A stretch of 7,751 bases of DNA from JBFMAE01 sp040756085 (lineage in GTDB: Bacteria; Desulfobacterota; BSN033; UBA1163). Every line of letters begins with the position of its first letter. Within the stretch, counting starts at the first letter, position 1. Below the pieces are notes generated by a model that saw only the letters and a program-made list of their open reading frames with translations, had not been told where the DNA came from and made no database searches. Location of the stretch: the NCBI GenBank assembly GCA_040756085.1, contig JBFMAE010000377.1, positions 1 to 7,751 on the forward strand. Direction: 5' to 3'. A program made the position numbers and the translations under genes. This document shows positions 1 to 6,040 of the stretch, one piece after another.

Positions 1-138
1 GAGGAGATCGATGCTTCCAGACCGAAAATAATAGCGGCTTTTGATCCGCCACAAGCTAAATACGCTGAAATGATCACCGGGAACCTGGACGAAATCGCTG
101 AAAAAATAGTGGAAAGGATCAAACATGTCCTCGCATGA
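1..138 (+). CDS. etfB: Electron-transfer flavoprotein beta subunit, C-terminal end (partial)
   Basis: Frame 1 is open from the first base to a TGA at 136-138, giving the last 45 residues of a protein whose start is outside the window. The visible tail contains AAFDPPQAKYAEMITG followed by an acidic/basic helix, DEIAEKIVERIKHVL. ETF beta subunits commonly end in an F-x-PP segment, a short G-containing turn and a helix of the type EEAAEKLVE-L, so the fragment fits that family. The stronger argument is context: the next gene is an unmistakable ETF alpha subunit, its ATG lies 14 bases inside this gene, and ETF beta is usually directly upstream of ETF alpha. In the family, beta and alpha form a soluble heterodimer that binds FAD and carries electrons from dehydrogenases. 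The nucleotide-binding motifs of beta are not in view, so the identity rests on the tail and the neighbour. Confidence 0.72.
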   Translation, partial: EEIDASRPKIIAAFDPPQAKYAEMITGNLDEIAEKIVERIKHVLA

Positions 139-1147
139 ATCAAAAAGCAACATGATGATATTAGCAGAGTATGCTGGCAAAGAGATCGATTCCATTACTG
201 CTCAGTTAATCATTAAAGGCAGAGAGTTAGCAGAGAAGATGGGAGTGGCTGTCGATGCCCTCCTGTTGGGAAATGGCCTGGAGCAACATGCCCAAAAACT
301 ATGTAAGATGGGCGTAGAACGGGTTTTCCTGATTGATCATGTCAGTCTCCAGCTTTATAATCCCCAGCTCTATTCTCGGGTCATTGCTGGGGTGATCAAA
401 GATCTCATGCCAAGTGTCTTCCTGTTAGGCTACACCTATTGGGGGATGGCAATCGGTCCGGCCGTGGCGACCCAGCTTGAGGCTAGACTATTCACTAACT
501 GTCTGGATGTCGAATTAACAGAGGATATGGTTCGAGTGACTCGCCCAATGTTTAAAGGACTAACGCATGTCAAGGTCGAGGCGAAGAAGTCGATTCCTGT
601 CGTGGTCAGCCTTCAAAAAGGCGCAGAACAGGGGAAAACGCCTCCCGAAAGTTCGGGCGAGGTGGTCCCGATGCGAATGGATATCGTTGAGGGGTCCATC
701 CAGGTAAAAACTCTGGGTATTCTCGCTGCGGTGGAGGGGGCAAAGGATCTTACGAAAGCTGAATTGATAGTGGCTGCTGGCCGCGGCATAAAGGAAAAAG
801 CCAACCTAAAACTTAGCGAAGATTTTGCTGAAGCAATGGGGGGGACAGTGGCGTGTTCCCGGCCTGTAGTAGATTTAGGTTGGTTATCTTTACCATACCA
901 GGTGGGAATTTCAGGGAAGACAATTCGTCCCAAGATATACATCGCTTGTGGGATCTCTGGGGCGCAGCAACATGTCACGGCCATCATGGATTCTCAGATG
1001 ATCATTGCCATCAATAATGATCCCAAAGCTCCCATTTTCCGGGTAGCCAAGTATGGCATTGTGGGCGATCTATTTCAAGTGATCCCGGCGATCATACAAA
1101 AGGCAAAAGAACTCAACGTACGGGTTGGAGCCAAATTCGAAAAATGA
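125..1147 (+). CDS. etfA: Electron-transfer flavoprotein alpha subunit
   Basis: The 340-residue product has the usual length and both domains of ETF alpha. The N-terminal domain (about 1-190) has the family opening ILAEY-(x)n-AQLIIKGRELAEKMG. The C-terminal FAD-binding domain carries VACSRPVVDLGW (242-253), QVGISGKTIRP (259-269), IACGISGAQQH (273-283) and AINNDPKAPIF (295-305), then KYGIVGDLFQVIP near the end. These are the classical FAD contacts of the alpha subunit. With ETF beta it accepts electrons from one or more dehydrogenases in the cytoplasm and passes them to a quinone reductase or another acceptor. The chosen ATG follows an AAAGGA ribosome-binding site (113-118) by 6 bases and lies inside the end of etfB, which suggests translational coupling. 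A later ATG pair at residues 10-11 is possible but has no better signal. The flavoprotein gene downstream is the likely redox partner. Confidence 0.95.
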   Translation: MSSHESKSNMMILAEYAGKEIDSITAQLIIKGRELAEKMGVAVDALLLGNGLEQHAQKLCKMGVERVFLIDHVSLQLYNPQLYSRVIAGVIKDLMPSVFLLGYTYWGMAIGPAVATQLEARLFTNCLDVELTEDMVRVTRPMFKGLTHVKVEAKKSIPVVVSLQKGAEQGKTPPESSGEVVPMRMDIVEGSIQVKTLGILAAVEGAKDLTKAELIVAAGRGIKEKANLKLSEDFAEAMGGTVACSRPVVDLGWLSLPYQVGISGKTIRPKIYIACGISGAQQHVTAIMDSQMIIAINNDPKAPIFRVAKYGIVGDLFQVIPAIIQKAKELNVRVGAKFEK

Positions 1148-1155
1148 AGCCACCT

Positions 1156-1193
1156 CTCACCATCAACCCTTCCTTGCATGGTTGTCGGGTGAG
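1156..1193 (+). promoter_or_regulatory. Imperfect hairpin between etfA and the flavoprotein gene
   Basis: The arms are CTCACC (1156-1161) with GGTGAG (1188-1193) and CAACC (1164-1168) with GGTTG (1180-1184), separated by a small internal loop, so 11 pairs can form around an 11-base loop. No run of T follows, so it is not a standard intrinsic terminator. It starts 8 bases after the etfA stop and 92 bases before the next start. It could stabilise the etf message 3' end or tune expression between the two genes. The role is inference. Confidence 0.35.
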
Positions 1194-1285
1194 GGAGGAC
1201 GATTGAAGCAAGGAATTTGGCACAGTCAACGAATGGTAATCTATTCAATACCCTTCCAAGGGAAAAGATAAGGGAGGAAGAAAAA

Positions 1286-2764
1286 ATGGCCAATTCAAAA
1301 TACGATGTCATTGTTGTTGGGGCTGGAAATGCAGCTGTAATAGCAGCCCTTGCAGCTCACGAAAAGGGTGCGAAGGTTCTGGTTTTGGAAAAGGCTCCTC
1401 CGGAATGGAGAGGGGGGAATTCCTATTTTACTACTGGAGTTTTTCGGGTTGCATATGAGAATCCCCACGAAATCATGCTTAAGCTTATGCCTCATATCCC
1501 CCGGACGCAAATTGAGTCCTATTTGATTGAGGATTTCCCCAAGGACAAATTCTATAATACCGTCATGCAAATAACAGAGGGAATGGCAGACCCCCAGCAG
1601 GTAGAATTAATTGCTAAGGAATCACTTCCGATCCTTGAATGGATGGCCAATCAGGGGTTTGAGTGGGAGCCAGGGCAAGGTGCAGGCGTCTTTAGAAGGG
1701 GCGACAAAATCGTATTAGGAGTCGGTGGTATGGCATTTCAGACACGAGGGGGGGGAGCCGGCCTCAGCGACCGGGGGTTTGCTCTGCTTGCTGAGAGGGA
1801 AATAGAACTCCGCTATAACACCAAGGCATCCAACCTCCTTGTGGATACCAAAGGGAGGGTCTCAGGGGTAGTAGTTCAGAATAAAGATGGTATTCAAGAG
1901 ATCAAGAGTAATGCAGTGATTCTCGGCTGTGGTGGGTTTGAGGCCAACCCGGCCATGCGATGCCAATATTTGGGGAAAAACTGGGATCTTTGCAAAGTGC
2001 GGGGGACTCCTTATAACACCGGCGATATGCTTAAGGCTGCTATGGAGCACGGGGCTACGCCTGTGGGTCACTGGGGGGGGTGTCATGCTTGTTTTATCGA
2101 TGCTGAAGCGCCTCAGCCTGCGAATCGGTCCATGCTGGACCGGACTCGGCGGGTTTCTTACCCGTTCAGCATTGTTGTAAACAGTCAAGGAAAAAGGTTT
2201 CTGGATGAAGGCGAGGATGTTTTTCCTTTGACTTTTGCAATAATTGGACAATATTGCCTCCAGCAGCCTCATCGAATTGCTTATCAGATATTCGATGCCA
2301 AGACCAGACCGCTCATCGAGGACTATTACCTGATAGGTCGATGTGTGGAAGGAAACTCGATTCAAGAGTTGGCCGAGGAATTGATGATTGATGCTAAGGA
2401 CCTGGCTCGAACTGTAGAGGAATTCAATGCTGCGGTCCGTCAACCCAATGAGTTTCAGCCCGCTAGCAAGGACGGGAACAGCACGGTGGGGATTCGTCCG
2501 GTGAAATCCAATTGGGCCGTAAAGATAGATACCCCTCCCTATGTCGCATATGCAACGTGCTGTGGCATTACGTTTACATATGGGGGCATTCAAGTAAACC
2601 GCAACTCGCAAGTACTCAACACTGAAGGAGAGGTGATCCCCGGACTTTATGCCTGTGGAGAGATCGTAGGCGGACTATTTTATCACAACTACCCTGGAGG
2701 AACAGGGCTGACCAGAGGGGCGGTCATGGGTCGGATTGCTGGCTATAATGCCGCTGCTGAATAA
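1286..2764 (+). CDS. tcuA: FAD-dependent tricarballylate dehydrogenase-like flavoprotein (TcuA family)
   Basis: The 492-residue product belongs to the fumarate reductase / succinate dehydrogenase flavoprotein superfamily. An N-terminal Rossmann ADP-binding motif VGAGNAA lies at 11-17, with the closing acid E35 after a KVLVLEK strand. It is followed at once by PPEWRGGNS (38-46), a stretch typical of TcuA. The middle has a NTGDMLKAA helix, SYPFSIVVNSQGKRFLDEGED and a DAKTR segment that also resemble TcuA. The C-terminus has PGLYACGEIVGG (452-463) and HNYPGGTGLTRG (467-478), where the family closes the FAD site. Known TcuA oxidises tricarballylate to cis-aconitate and is reoxidised by TcuB. No TcuB-like gene is visible here, and the adjacent ETF probably takes that role. 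The exact substrate is not proven. The start at 1286 was chosen because AGGGAGGA lies 6 bases upstream and the Rossmann fold starts there. The reading frame stays open upstream to an ATG at 1217, but the extra 23 residues are low-complexity and lack a good ribosome site. Confidence 0.8.
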   Translation: MANSKYDVIVVGAGNAAVIAALAAHEKGAKVLVLEKAPPEWRGGNSYFTTGVFRVAYENPHEIMLKLMPHIPRTQIESYLIEDFPKDKFYNTVMQITEGMADPQQVELIAKESLPILEWMANQGFEWEPGQGAGVFRRGDKIVLGVGGMAFQTRGGGAGLSDRGFALLAEREIELRYNTKASNLLVDTKGRVSGVVVQNKDGIQEIKSNAVILGCGGFEANPAMRCQYLGKNWDLCKVRGTPYNTGDMLKAAMEHGATPVGHWGGCHACFIDAEAPQPANRSMLDRTRRVSYPFSIVVNSQGKRFLDEGEDVFPLTFAIIGQYCLQQPHRIAYQIFDAKTRPLIEDYYLIGRCVEGNSIQELAEELMIDAKDLARTVEEFNAAVRQPNEFQPASKDGNSTVGIRPVKSNWAVKIDTPPYVAYATCCGITFTYGGIQVNRNSQVLNTEGEVIPGLYACGEIVGGLFYHNYPGGTGLTRGAVMGRIAGYNAAAE

Positions 2765-2971
2765 GTCGGATGAAACAGAGATTCACACCACATTCATCAA
2801 GACTGTGAAGAAAATGGGCCGTGGGGATGGCAATGTGCGGATTACAATATTTTTCATTCAATTTGCCGATTAATCTTCTTTGCATCAGATGTAGGTATTG
2901 CGTAAAGCAAATTGTATCAGAGCATAAGTCACATCTGTGACCATTTCAACGGAATGGGAGGAAGCGAGGGG

Positions 2972-3172
2972 ATGGCAATAGCTGAGAAGGTTTTAACAAG
3001 GGTATCGGGCAAAGGAGAGGTGAAACCCGGCGAAGGTGAATCCATACTGTCTTGCTCTGCAAGACGATATTACGAGAAACTCATCAAGGAGATTTCTTGG
3101 GTGGATATCCAAAACAATTATGAGGGAGATGACAACTTAAAATCACCCGGTGGGGTTTCAATCCATCCTTAA
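2972..3172 (+). pseudogene. Frameshifted N-terminal remnant of an aconitase / isopropylmalate dehydratase-like large subunit
   Basis: An ATG at 2972 follows GGGAGGAAG (2956-2964) at good ribosome-site spacing and begins MAIAEKVLTRVSGKGEVKPGE. This closely resembles the opening of the aconitase/LeuC/homoaconitase family (pattern TIAEKIL...G...V.PGE). After PGE this frame loses the resemblance. The +1-offset frame from 3030 then reads AKVNPYCLALQDDIT, which fits the next family segment (a.vD....hDiT). A small deletion with frameshift at about 3029-3035 explains both. Nothing of the [4Fe-4S] cysteine region follows; the frame closes at 3172 and an insertion-sequence end starts at 3221. If this is right, the gene once encoded the hydratase that would process the aconitate made by the upstream dehydrogenase. 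The match is short and recalled from memory, so a chance or different origin is possible. Confidence 0.5.
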
Positions 3173-3220
3173 ATGGACATTGTTGAAAAGTGGCAATCTA
3201 TCGAAAATCTTTACTGCGAC

Positions 3221-3262
3221 ATCATGAGATAAAAACGGAGGTAAAATTGGGTGACACTTTTG
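3221..3262 (+). repeat. Left terminal inverted repeat
   Basis: The repeat starts ATCATGAGATAAAAA and ends TGGGTGACACTTTTG. Read against the reverse complement of 4706-4748, about 33 of 42 positions match, with two small gaps. The inner block TGGGTGACACTTTTG matches TGGGTGGCACTCCTG at 12 of 15 positions. Confidence 0.7.
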
Positions 3263-3318
3263 GTTGATGTGGACCTTGATAAATCCCCTGGATTTGAGTC
3301 AGGATTCGACTGCAATTC

Positions 3319-3770
3319 TCATACTGATTCCCTTTCTGCTTGTCCAGACTGATTCATGGTTGATAAAACCCTTTCCACCCTTTCCATAACCCAATCATAG
3401 ATTTCCCTCCTTTCTCGTTTGCTAAAAGACGGCCTTTCGGCTGAAACAAAAAACGCCTCGCAGGAGGTCCTTCCGTTGAGGCAAGGCTGATGGCGATGGT
3501 TCAAATCATTGATTGCAGCCTCCGCATATGCACTGATGTGGTCCCCGGGAGCGGGCAGGTCCAGCGCAAGCTTATCTCGTAAACACCTTTTCAGTGTCCG
3601 CTGCGACTCCTCAATGGCTTCATTGTATAAGGCGCATAATACTCCGGATTGTTCAAAGGCAGCACGAACGATTCAGATAAAACATCGTTGGTGGTGCTAT
3701 GGTTTATATTCCCTTCGTTGTCCTGTTTGAGCACCAGCGGAACTCCATAGTGGTTAAACTTCTCGCTCAG
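3319..3770 (-). pseudogene. C-terminal remnant of a second DDE transposase
   Basis: Immediately after PADRY of the first transposase, and at first in the same frame, the reading becomes HYGVPLVLKQDNEG, then (reading through frame changes) VLPLNNPEYYAPYN and EAIEESQRTLKRCLRD, then AAINDLNHRHQPCLNGRT and a basic C-terminus ending at 3319. The D of LKQDN and the E of AIEESQ are the second and third catalytic acids of another rve-type core. The first D and everything N-terminal are absent. The shift between APY and NEA lies near 3626. Because the first transposase already has its own D-D-E set, this is a second, truncated gene fused behind it. The last 60 or so residues form the longest uninterrupted piece (3319-3504). 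Confidence 0.7.
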
Positions 3771-4684
3771 ATACCGATCCGCAGGACAGAGCCCTCCAAT
3801 TCCCTGATGAGGCCGCTTGTGATTGTAATATTACACCCACTGCCGGATCCTCTCTCTCGCCTCCTCAAAGCTCCCAAACTGCGCTCTCACCAAAAACTCC
3901 TTATAGATCGTCTTCCAAAACCGCTCAATCTTGCACAAGGTCATCGGATGATGAGCCTCCGGTCCTTCCCTAACTCCCACTCAAAGCGGGTTGATCCCTG
4001 CCAGTTTGTATATTGCCGCCCCCGATCCGTCAGCATCTCTCTCGGCACCCCATACTCTCCAACCGCCCGACGATACACCTCCATCAACTGGTCCACCGTC
4101 TGACTCCGGTATAACTCCAATCCCACCACATAGCGCGAATAATCATCGATAAACCCAATCAAATAAGCATACCGACCTCCCAAACGAAAGGTGAAGATGT
4201 CCGACTGCCATAATTGATTCGGTGTGGATTACTCAAAAAACCGAGGACGAGTTAAATTGATCTGGTGTTTCTTTTTGAAGGGAATGATTAACGATTCTGC
4301 CCGCAGCGTCCGCCGCACGGTCTCCGGAGAGGCGCTAAGAAAGAAGGCCCGCCTCAATAGATGGGATATCCACTTGACACCAAACAGAGGCTCTCGCCTC
4401 TTGATCTCAACGATCTCCATCCGTACCGGACCAGGAAGTCTCCGTCGACTCCCCACCGGAATAACTCGATTCCTTAACCCTGCTTCTCCCCGTTCCTGAT
4501 ACGCCCTCGCCCAACGACGAATAACATCTTTACTGGCTCCCACGTCTTTCGATATCAAGGAAGCGGGGATCCCTTCTTCCAACCTCAATTTCACACAATG
4601 AAGTTTTACTTCAAATCCATACCGCTTCCCATACCGACTTTCTTTCTTCTTACTCTTCTTCTTTACTCCTTCAACTTCTTCCAT
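3771..4684 (-). pseudogene. Broken IS481-like DDE transposase (N-terminal and catalytic domains)
   Basis: The ATG at 4684 is preceded on the minus strand by AAAAGGAG about 7 bases away. A lysine-rich start leads into a helix-turn-helix (KLRLEEGIPASLISKDVGAS then VIRRWARAYQERGEAGL). Reading through an in-frame TAA at 4229-4231, the rve-type core follows: WQSDIF (first D), GFIDDYSRYVVG, MLTDRGRQYTNW (second D). After a frameshift at 3957-3958 come HHPMT, KIERFWKTIYKEF (catalytic E) and YYNHKRPHQGIGGLCPADRY. A second in-frame TAA sits at 3831-3833, in place of the residue before YYNHKRP. All three catalytic acids are still recognisable, but no full-length product can be made. The family's usual C-terminal part after PADRY is missing; the sequence changes there to a different transposase. 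Confidence 0.85.
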
Positions 4685-4705
4685 GGGTTCACTCCTTTTC
4701 CCTGT

Positions 4706-4748
4706 CAGGAGTGCCACCCATTTACCCCTTCTTTTTTTAGCTCATGAT
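4706..4748 (-). repeat. Right terminal inverted repeat
   Basis: On the minus strand it starts ATCATGAGCTAAAAA and ends TGGGTGGCACTCCTG, pairing with 3221-3262. It lies just upstream of the transposase start, as expected for the promoter-proximal end of an insertion sequence. Confidence 0.7.
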
Positions 4749-4867
4749 CTGGTAGTTAGGACATTTCTCTCTTCAACCCCCCATTGCATCCTTGAAAAGC
4801 TGGTCTTTGCGAAAGTCATTTTCAACTCCGACGCTAAATTGTTTCTCTCCCGTTTCAGTTATTCTTG

Positions 4868-4938
4868 GGGGTTGACCTATTTATACCAGGAATTTGATTT
4901 TATAGCAATTTTCTGAGGAACCAGGGGCCAGTAAGCAG
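4868..4938 (-). repeat. 70-base direct repeat, copy 1
   Basis: This stretch matches 5795-5864 at about 60 of 71 positions in the same orientation. The longest identical blocks are TGACCTATTTATACCA and ATTTTATAGCAATTTT. The pair brackets the toxin-antitoxin operon. The conserved blocks contain the -10 and -35 elements of a minus-strand promoter. Confidence 0.85.
4880..4908 (-). promoter_or_regulatory. Predicted sigma-70-type promoter in repeat copy 1
   Basis: On the minus strand TTGCTA (4908-4903) and TATAAA (4885-4880) are separated by 17 bases, and a TGG directly before the -10 gives an extended -10 element. It points towards 4819 and the insertion sequence. The same three elements are unchanged in the second copy of the repeat, which supports function. 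Confidence 0.6.
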
Positions 4939-5057
4939 TTATCAGTAGAAGGAGGGCAGCAGAAAGAAAACAGCAAACAAAGAAGGAAATCAGCAATGAC
5001 GGTAAGTTGAAACCCAAAAGAAGAAATCACAGATCCCGTTTTGAAGTTAGTCGAGGG

Positions 5058-5474
5058 TCAAGAGTGAGGTAATCCCTCTTTTAACAAAAACTCTCCAGCT
5101 TTCAGTATCTCAATACCTTTGTAGACTTTGATAGCAAGTAAATGTCTGTCACCTGATATGATGAAATCGGCACTACCATCCAATGCACATTCAAGAAAAA
5201 TATTATCAGTTGGGTCATCCACTACCACAGATATCTTGCTCTTCGTTTCCACGTGTCGTGCATAGGTTCTAAGGTTTCTGAGGAATGGCATAACTTCTTG
5301 CGGAGATAACCCAAATTTTTCATAACCGAGGACTCGGATGAATTCCTTTTCCATATCATCACTGAGGAGCATGATAAGGTTCCCGCTACGTACCAGGTCA
5401 TAAATCTTTCTCGGATGCCCCTCCCAGAAGAGGGCAGAAATGGTCACATTTGTATCGAGGACAACCTTCTTCAC
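5058..5474 (-). CDS. PIN-domain toxin of a type II toxin-antitoxin system (COG1569-like, VapC superfamily)
   Basis: The 138-residue product is a single PIN nuclease domain. The metal-binding acids are visible: D7 in VVLDTNV, E42/E44 in SDDMEKEF, D87/D90 in VDDPTDNIFLECAL and D109 in IISGDRHLL. The order and the DPTDN-x-FLECA block are typical of the putative-toxin PIN family COG1569. Members of the superfamily are Mg2+-dependent ribonucleases held inactive by a partner antitoxin. The start overlaps the stop of the upstream gene by 4 bases (ATGA), the usual coupling in such operons. All catalytic residues are present and the length is normal, so the toxin is probably active. The RNA target cannot be read from the sequence. 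No obvious intrinsic terminator follows. Confidence 0.9.
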   Translation of the reverse strand: MKKVVLDTNVTISALFWEGHPRKIYDLVRSGNLIMLLSDDMEKEFIRVLGYEKFGLSPQEVMPFLRNLRTYARHVETKSKISVVVDDPTDNIFLECALDGSADFIISGDRHLLAIKVYKGIEILKAGEFLLKEGLPHS

Positions 5475-5701
5475 CGGATACCCCGTGATTCATGGATAAT
5501 CCTTTCGATATCTTGCTCGGTAAAATTAATAAAGCCCTTCTCTCTTGCAAGAGATTCAGCGAAGCTGTAAATTTCGGGATCCTCTACCGGCATGAGGACA
5601 ACATCGAAGACACTCCCAACCTCTTTCGCTGTCTCATCAGGGAGAGAAAGATGGCCATCGGGGAGAACTTTGCCTATGAATCTTTTTACTGTGCTTTTCA
5701 T
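5471..5701 (-). CDS. Antitoxin of the PIN toxin, AbrB-like
   Basis: The 76-residue product lies directly upstream of the PIN toxin and overlaps it by 4 bases. Residues 8-36 (FIGKVLPDGHLSLPDETAKE and the following strand FDVVLMP) look like the swapped-hairpin AbrB/MazE type DNA-binding fold (pattern kV...G...lP.e...). The C-terminal helix TEQDIERIIHESRGIR is the expected toxin-wrapping tail. Such antitoxins bind and block the toxin and, with it, repress their own promoter. The gene has a near-perfect Shine-Dalgarno sequence and a predicted promoter about 100 bases upstream. The fold assignment is by pattern, while the antitoxin role rests mainly on operon position. Confidence 0.82.
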   Translation of the reverse strand: MKSTVKRFIGKVLPDGHLSLPDETAKEVGSVFDVVLMPVEDPEIYSFAESLAREKGFINFTEQDIERIIHESRGIR

Positions 5702-5707
5702 ATACCC

Positions 5708-5718
5708 ATCACCTCCTT
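5708..5718 (-). promoter_or_regulatory. Strong ribosome-binding site of the antitoxin gene
   Basis: On the minus strand AAGGAGGTGAT is an almost complete match to the 16S rRNA anti-Shine-Dalgarno sequence, placed 6 bases before the ATG at 5701. The toxin gene has no comparable site and relies on the ATGA overlap, which would favour more antitoxin than toxin. Confidence 0.85.
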
Positions 5719-5794
5719 CGTTTATATTTCATTCCAGGAAATACCGTTCAGGGTTAAAATTGACCCATCCATCCTCCAAGCTTGGAAAGCCAAA

Positions 5795-5864
5795 GGGGCT
5801 GACCTATTTATACCAAAAATTTAATTTTATAGCAATTTTTTAGGAACCCGGGATCGGTAGGCAG
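5795..5864 (-). repeat. 70-base direct repeat, copy 2
   Basis: This is the partner of 4868-4938, in the same orientation, with about 60 of 71 positions identical. It lies 94 bases upstream of the antitoxin start. The variable positions fall mostly outside the promoter elements and at the right end of the repeat. Confidence 0.85.
5807..5835 (-). promoter_or_regulatory. Predicted promoter of the toxin-antitoxin operon
   Basis: On the minus strand TTGCTA (5835-5830) and TATAAA (5812-5807) have the ideal 17-base spacing, with TGG immediately before the -10 (extended -10). Transcription would start near 5800, leaving an untranslated leader of about 100 bases before the antitoxin ATG. No inverted-repeat operator overlaps it clearly. 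Confidence 0.7.
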
Positions 5865-5911
5865 AAAGCAATAATCAATAATTCAATTTAACTTTTTTGT
5901 CTTCTTCAGAG

Positions 5912-5933
5912 TAGTCTACTTTTAAGTAGACTA
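5912..5933. promoter_or_regulatory. Perfect palindrome with 10-base arms, operator-like
   Basis: The arms TAGTCTACTT and AAGTAGACTA flank a TT centre with no mismatch. A 22-base, AT-rich, two-fold symmetric site of this size is typical of a dimeric repressor site, or it could be a short hairpin. It is 77 bases beyond the -35 of the toxin-antitoxin promoter and 108 bases before a short + strand ORF at 6041. Neither is at a usual operator distance. Confidence 0.5.
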
Positions 5934-5946
5934 ATTGGAACCAATT
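5933..5946. promoter_or_regulatory. Second perfect palindrome abutting the first
   Basis: AATTGG and CCAATT are separated by AA. The site begins on the last base of the preceding palindrome, so the two symmetric sites form one continuous 35-base block. Its function is unknown. Confidence 0.35.
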
Positions 5947-6040
5947 GTCAAGCTGCAATTTTCAGTCAATTTTTAGGAAAACTTCCCAAGGCGAGGTGTG
6001 AAAAAATTGTGAAGTAATTGAATAAAAAAGACCGAAATAG

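Larger units (their letters stand above)
3221..4748 (-). mobile_element. Degenerate insertion-sequence unit with long terminal inverted repeats
   Basis: A 1528-base unit is bounded by imperfect inverted repeats of about 42 bases (3221-3262 and 4706-4748) and is filled by one minus-strand transposase region starting 22 bases inside the right repeat. The transposase is broken by stops at 4229-4231 and 3831-3833 and by frameshifts near 3957 and 3626, so the unit cannot move on its own. No clear target-site duplication flanks it: the bases beyond the repeats differ. The coding region appears to join two unlike transposases, so the unit may be the product of recombination between two elements rather than a simple insertion. 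The first transposase resembles IS481-like DDE proteins with an N-terminal helix-turn-helix. Confidence 0.75.
4749..5057. other. Gene-poor stretch between the insertion sequence and the toxin gene
   Basis: No convincing gene is present. The stretch holds one copy of the 70-base promoter repeat (4868-4938). On the minus strand behind that promoter is a 25-codon ORF (4819-4742) beginning MTFAKTSFSRMQWG, with GGAG 6 bases upstream, which ends inside the insertion-sequence repeat. From 4939 to 5057 the plus strand is purine-rich, with no recognisable signal. Confidence 0.5.

Noticed and set aside
1217..1285. Upstream ATG extending the TcuA-like protein by 23 residues
   Set aside because: The extension lies before the Rossmann motif, has low-complexity charged sequence and lacks a good ribosome site, while the ATG at 1286 has AGGGAGGA at proper spacing.
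1862..2611. Long minus-strand ORF (249 codons) inside the flavoprotein gene
   Set aside because: It lies wholly antisense to a gene with clear family motifs, has no recognisable domain and no start signal.
2886..2937. Inverted pair CAGATGT ... ACATCTG before the aconitase-like remnant
   Set aside because: The arms have only 7 bases with a 38-base gap in an AT-rich stretch; chance is a sufficient explanation.
4683..4916. Plus-strand ORF of 77 codons ending in the repeat
   Set aside because: It is antisense to the transposase start, crosses the terminal repeat, and its last residues only reflect the DNA repeat, which also gives a near-identical peptide at 5843.
5492..5824. Plus-strand ORF of 110 codons over the antitoxin gene
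   Set aside because: It is antisense to the antitoxin and its promoter and has no domain or ribosome site of its own.
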